Assembly (NCBI GenBank): GCA_910577415.1
Contig: CAJTLK010000028.1
Coordinates: 6,633-21,248, forward strand
DNA from: an uncultured Oscillospiraceae bacterium
GTDB taxonomy: Bacteria > Bacillota > Clostridia > Oscillospirales > Oscillospiraceae
DNA length: 14,616 nucleotides
Reading direction: 5' to 3'
This document shows, one piece after another, positions 13,367 through 14,616 of this stretch. The translations under genes were made by a program, and so were the position numbers. Within the stretch, counting starts at the first letter, position 1, and each line of letters begins with the position of its first letter. The notes below the pieces were generated by a model. The model was not told the DNA's origin, ran no database searches, and saw only the letters and a program-made list of their open reading frames with translations.

Positions 13367-13789
13367 TTATACTTTCTGTTTTTCCTGATAGCGCTGAACC
13401 AGGTCGGCCAGGGTGATGTTGTCCACCACGCCAGCCACGGCGGCGGCGACCCTGGCCCAGACCTCCTGGGTGACGCAGACCTCCGCCCTGGGGCAGCTCT
13501 GGGGAGTGTCGGCACAGGGTACCGGGGTCAGGTCGCCCTCCAGCACCCGCAAAATTTCTCCCACCGTATATTCCTGGGCCGGACGGGTCAGCAGATAGCC
13601 GCCTCCCGCCCCCCGGACGCTGCGGACCAGCCCCGCCCGGTTCAGCGGGGTGACGATCTGCTCTAAATATTTATCGGAAATGACCTCCTGTTTTGCCACA
13701 TCCCGGAGGGAGACGGGTTCCCCCTCCGAACGCAGGGCAATACCCAGCATCAACCGCAGGGCATAGCGGCCCTTGGTGGAGATCTTCAT
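13367..13789 (-). CDS. Rrf2-family transcriptional regulator with three cysteines
   Basis: A 140-residue winged-helix regulator. The opening MKISTKGRYALRLML, then SDKYLEQIVTPLNRAGLVRSVRGAGGGYLL, is the standard Rrf2/IscR/CymR DNA-binding domain. Three cysteines, C92, C99 and C105, sit where IscR and NsrR hold an iron-sulfur cluster. Spacing is x6 then x5, against x5 and x5 in E. coli IscR, so cluster binding is likely but unproven. CymR-type members lack such cysteines. I start at 13789 because the family begins at MKIS; the frame extends to 13876, but that stretch holds the promoter. No iscS or iscU is visible nearby, so its targets are unknown. It diverges from the DAHP synthase gene. Confidence 0.88.
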   Translation of the reverse strand: MKISTKGRYALRLMLGIALRSEGEPVSLRDVAKQEVISDKYLEQIVTPLNRAGLVRSVRGAGGGYLLTRPAQEYTVGEILRVLEGDLTPVPCADTPQSCPRAEVCVTQEVWARVAAAVAGVVDNITLADLVQRYQEKQKV

Positions 13790-13820
13790 GCGCTCACCGG
13801 CTTTTTCATAGTATAGTTGT

Positions 13821-13849
13821 ATTATATCCTTATCTGCCTGAAATTTCAA
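13821..13849 (-). promoter_or_regulatory. Sigma-A promoter of the Rrf2 gene, with palindrome over the -35
   Basis: On the minus strand TTGAAA, 17 bases, perfect TATAAT. The perfect 10-base palindrome TGAAATTTCA (13839-13848) covers most of the -35, a typical site for autorepression. The leader to the ATG at 13789 is about 25 bases. Confidence 0.75.
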
Positions 13850-13860
13850 GGGGAAAGCCC

Positions 13861-13889
13861 TTGACTTTCGCACCAAAAAGCGTTAAAGT
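13861..13889 (+). promoter_or_regulatory. Probable sigma-A promoter of the DAHP synthase gene
   Basis: TTGACT, 17 bases, TAAAGT. The -35 lies only 11 bases from the -35 of the divergent Rrf2 promoter. An inverted repeat, AAAGCGTT (13877-13884) and AACGCTTT (13909-13916), flanks the start region, the second copy lying between the ribosome site and the ATG. Confidence 0.6.
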
Positions 13890-13916
13890 GGAATCCAATA
13901 AAGGAGGGAACGCTTT

Positions 13917-14616
13917 ATGGTCGTTATCATGAAGCCGGGATTTACCCGCGCCCAGCTGGAGCACGCCATCCGGGAGATGGAGGATGGCGGGGTCAAGGTC
14001 ATGATCTCCAAGGGTTCGGAGACCACCATCCTGGGCGCCGAGGGCAACGCGGCGAGGATAGATATTGAAAAGATGCAAGCCCTGCCCGGTGTGGAGCGGG
14101 TGATGCGGGTCAGCGAGCCTTATAAAAAAGCCAATCGGAAGTATCACCCCGACGACAGCGTCATCGACATTGCCCCTGGCGTGAAGGTGGGCGGAAAAAG
14201 GCTGGCAGTGATGGCGGGACCTTGCTCAGTGGAGAACGAGGAACAGATCACTAACATCGCCAAGGCGGTGAAGGCCGACGGCGCCCAGATATTGCGGGGG
14301 GGAGCCTTCAAGCCCCGCACCAGTCCCTATTCCTTCCAGGGCATGGGCTACGACGGCCTGGACCTCTTAGAGAAGGCCCGGGAGGCCACTGGGCTGCCTG
14401 TTGTCACCGAGCTGATGAGCACCGACGACATCGGCTACTTTGCCGAGCATGTGGACGTGATCCAGGTGGGGGCCCGCAATATGCAGAACTTTGACCTCCT
14501 CAAGCGCCTGGGCAAGGTGGACAAGCCCATTCTCCTGAAGCGAGGGCTTTCCGCCACCATTGAGGAGTGGATCATGTCGGCGGAGTATATCATGGCGGGG
14601 GGCCACGACAAGGTCA
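13917..14616 (+). CDS. aroF: 3-deoxy-7-phosphoheptulonate (DAHP) synthase, type I-beta, N-terminal part (cut by window edge)
   Basis: First enzyme of the shikimate pathway, condensing PEP with erythrose 4-phosphate. The 233 visible residues match the Thermotoga-type layout: a ferredoxin-like regulatory domain (about 1-70, starting VVIMKPGFTRAQLEHAI and ISKGSETT), then the barrel. Catalytic-domain marks are AGPCSVE with the metal-binding C103, RGGAFKPRTSPYSFQG (127-142), GARNMQNF (185-192) and LLKRG (206-210). The full protein is about 340 residues, so about 30% lies beyond the right edge. In this class the N-terminal domain gives feedback inhibition by tyrosine or phenylalanine; which applies here cannot be told. 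The start has AAGGAGGG 8 bases upstream. No chorismate mutase domain is fused at the N-terminus. Confidence 0.95.
   Translation, partial: MVVIMKPGFTRAQLEHAIREMEDGGVKVMISKGSETTILGAEGNAARIDIEKMQALPGVERVMRVSEPYKKANRKYHPDDSVIDIAPGVKVGGKRLAVMAGPCSVENEEQITNIAKAVKADGAQILRGGAFKPRTSPYSFQGMGYDGLDLLEKAREATGLPVVTELMSTDDIGYFAEHVDVIQVGARNMQNFDLLKRLGKVDKPILLKRGLSATIEEWIMSAEYIMAGGHDKV

Overview
The window reads as a chromosomal housekeeping segment from a GC-rich, spore-forming Gram-positive anaerobe. The best fit is a clostridial gut lineage of the Oscillospiraceae type (Flavonifractor/Lawsonibacter-like). This is an inference from gene content: a WalRK-YycHI cell-wall two-component locus, SpmA/SpmB spore-maturation proteins, a Bacillus-type AbrB, an AzgA-type purine permease, and strong AGGAGG ribosome sites with sigma-A promoters. 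I see no tRNA, rRNA, CRISPR array, phage or transposon genes, and no frameshifted gene.

Layout. (1) 1-492, minus: the N-terminal part of murA, cut by the left edge. (2) 493-799: a divergent control region with hairpins and promoters. (3) 800-6043, plus: a compact operon of an ADP-ribose pyrophosphatase-type Nudix hydrolase, WalR, WalK, a YycH-like and a YycI-like protein, closed by a hairpin. (4) 6100-7692, minus: a small secreted S-layer-homology protein behind a D-2-hydroxyacid dehydrogenase. A perfect 16-bp hairpin buries the ribosome site of the S-layer-homology gene. (5) 7826-9317, plus: a TrmN6/YabB-type methyltransferase and rsmI. (6) 9363-10486, minus: spmA-spmB. (7) 10724-10966, plus: abrB with a zinc-ribbon-like tail. 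(8) 11063-12484, minus, and 12646-13197, plus: a purine permease and a purine-type phosphoribosyltransferase, divergent from a shared control region. (9) 13367-13789, minus: an Rrf2-family regulator with three cysteines. (10) 13917 to the right edge, plus: the start of a type I-beta DAHP synthase.

How the genes fit together. MurA makes peptidoglycan precursor and WalRK controls cell-wall turnover, so the left third is a wall-homeostasis neighbourhood. The order methyltransferase-rsmI-(spmAB)-abrB resembles the yabB-yabC-abrB order of Bacillus subtilis with spmAB placed inside in reverse. The permease and phosphoribosyltransferase make a plausible purine uptake-and-salvage pair. The Rrf2 regulator and DAHP synthase diverge from closely packed promoters, which allows but does not prove shared control.

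I found no clearly new multi-gene system. The most unusual signals are regulatory: the hairpin over the S-layer-homology gene's ribosome site, the inverted repeats at the purine and Rrf2/DAHP promoters, and the bidirectional hairpin terminator at 13224-13310.
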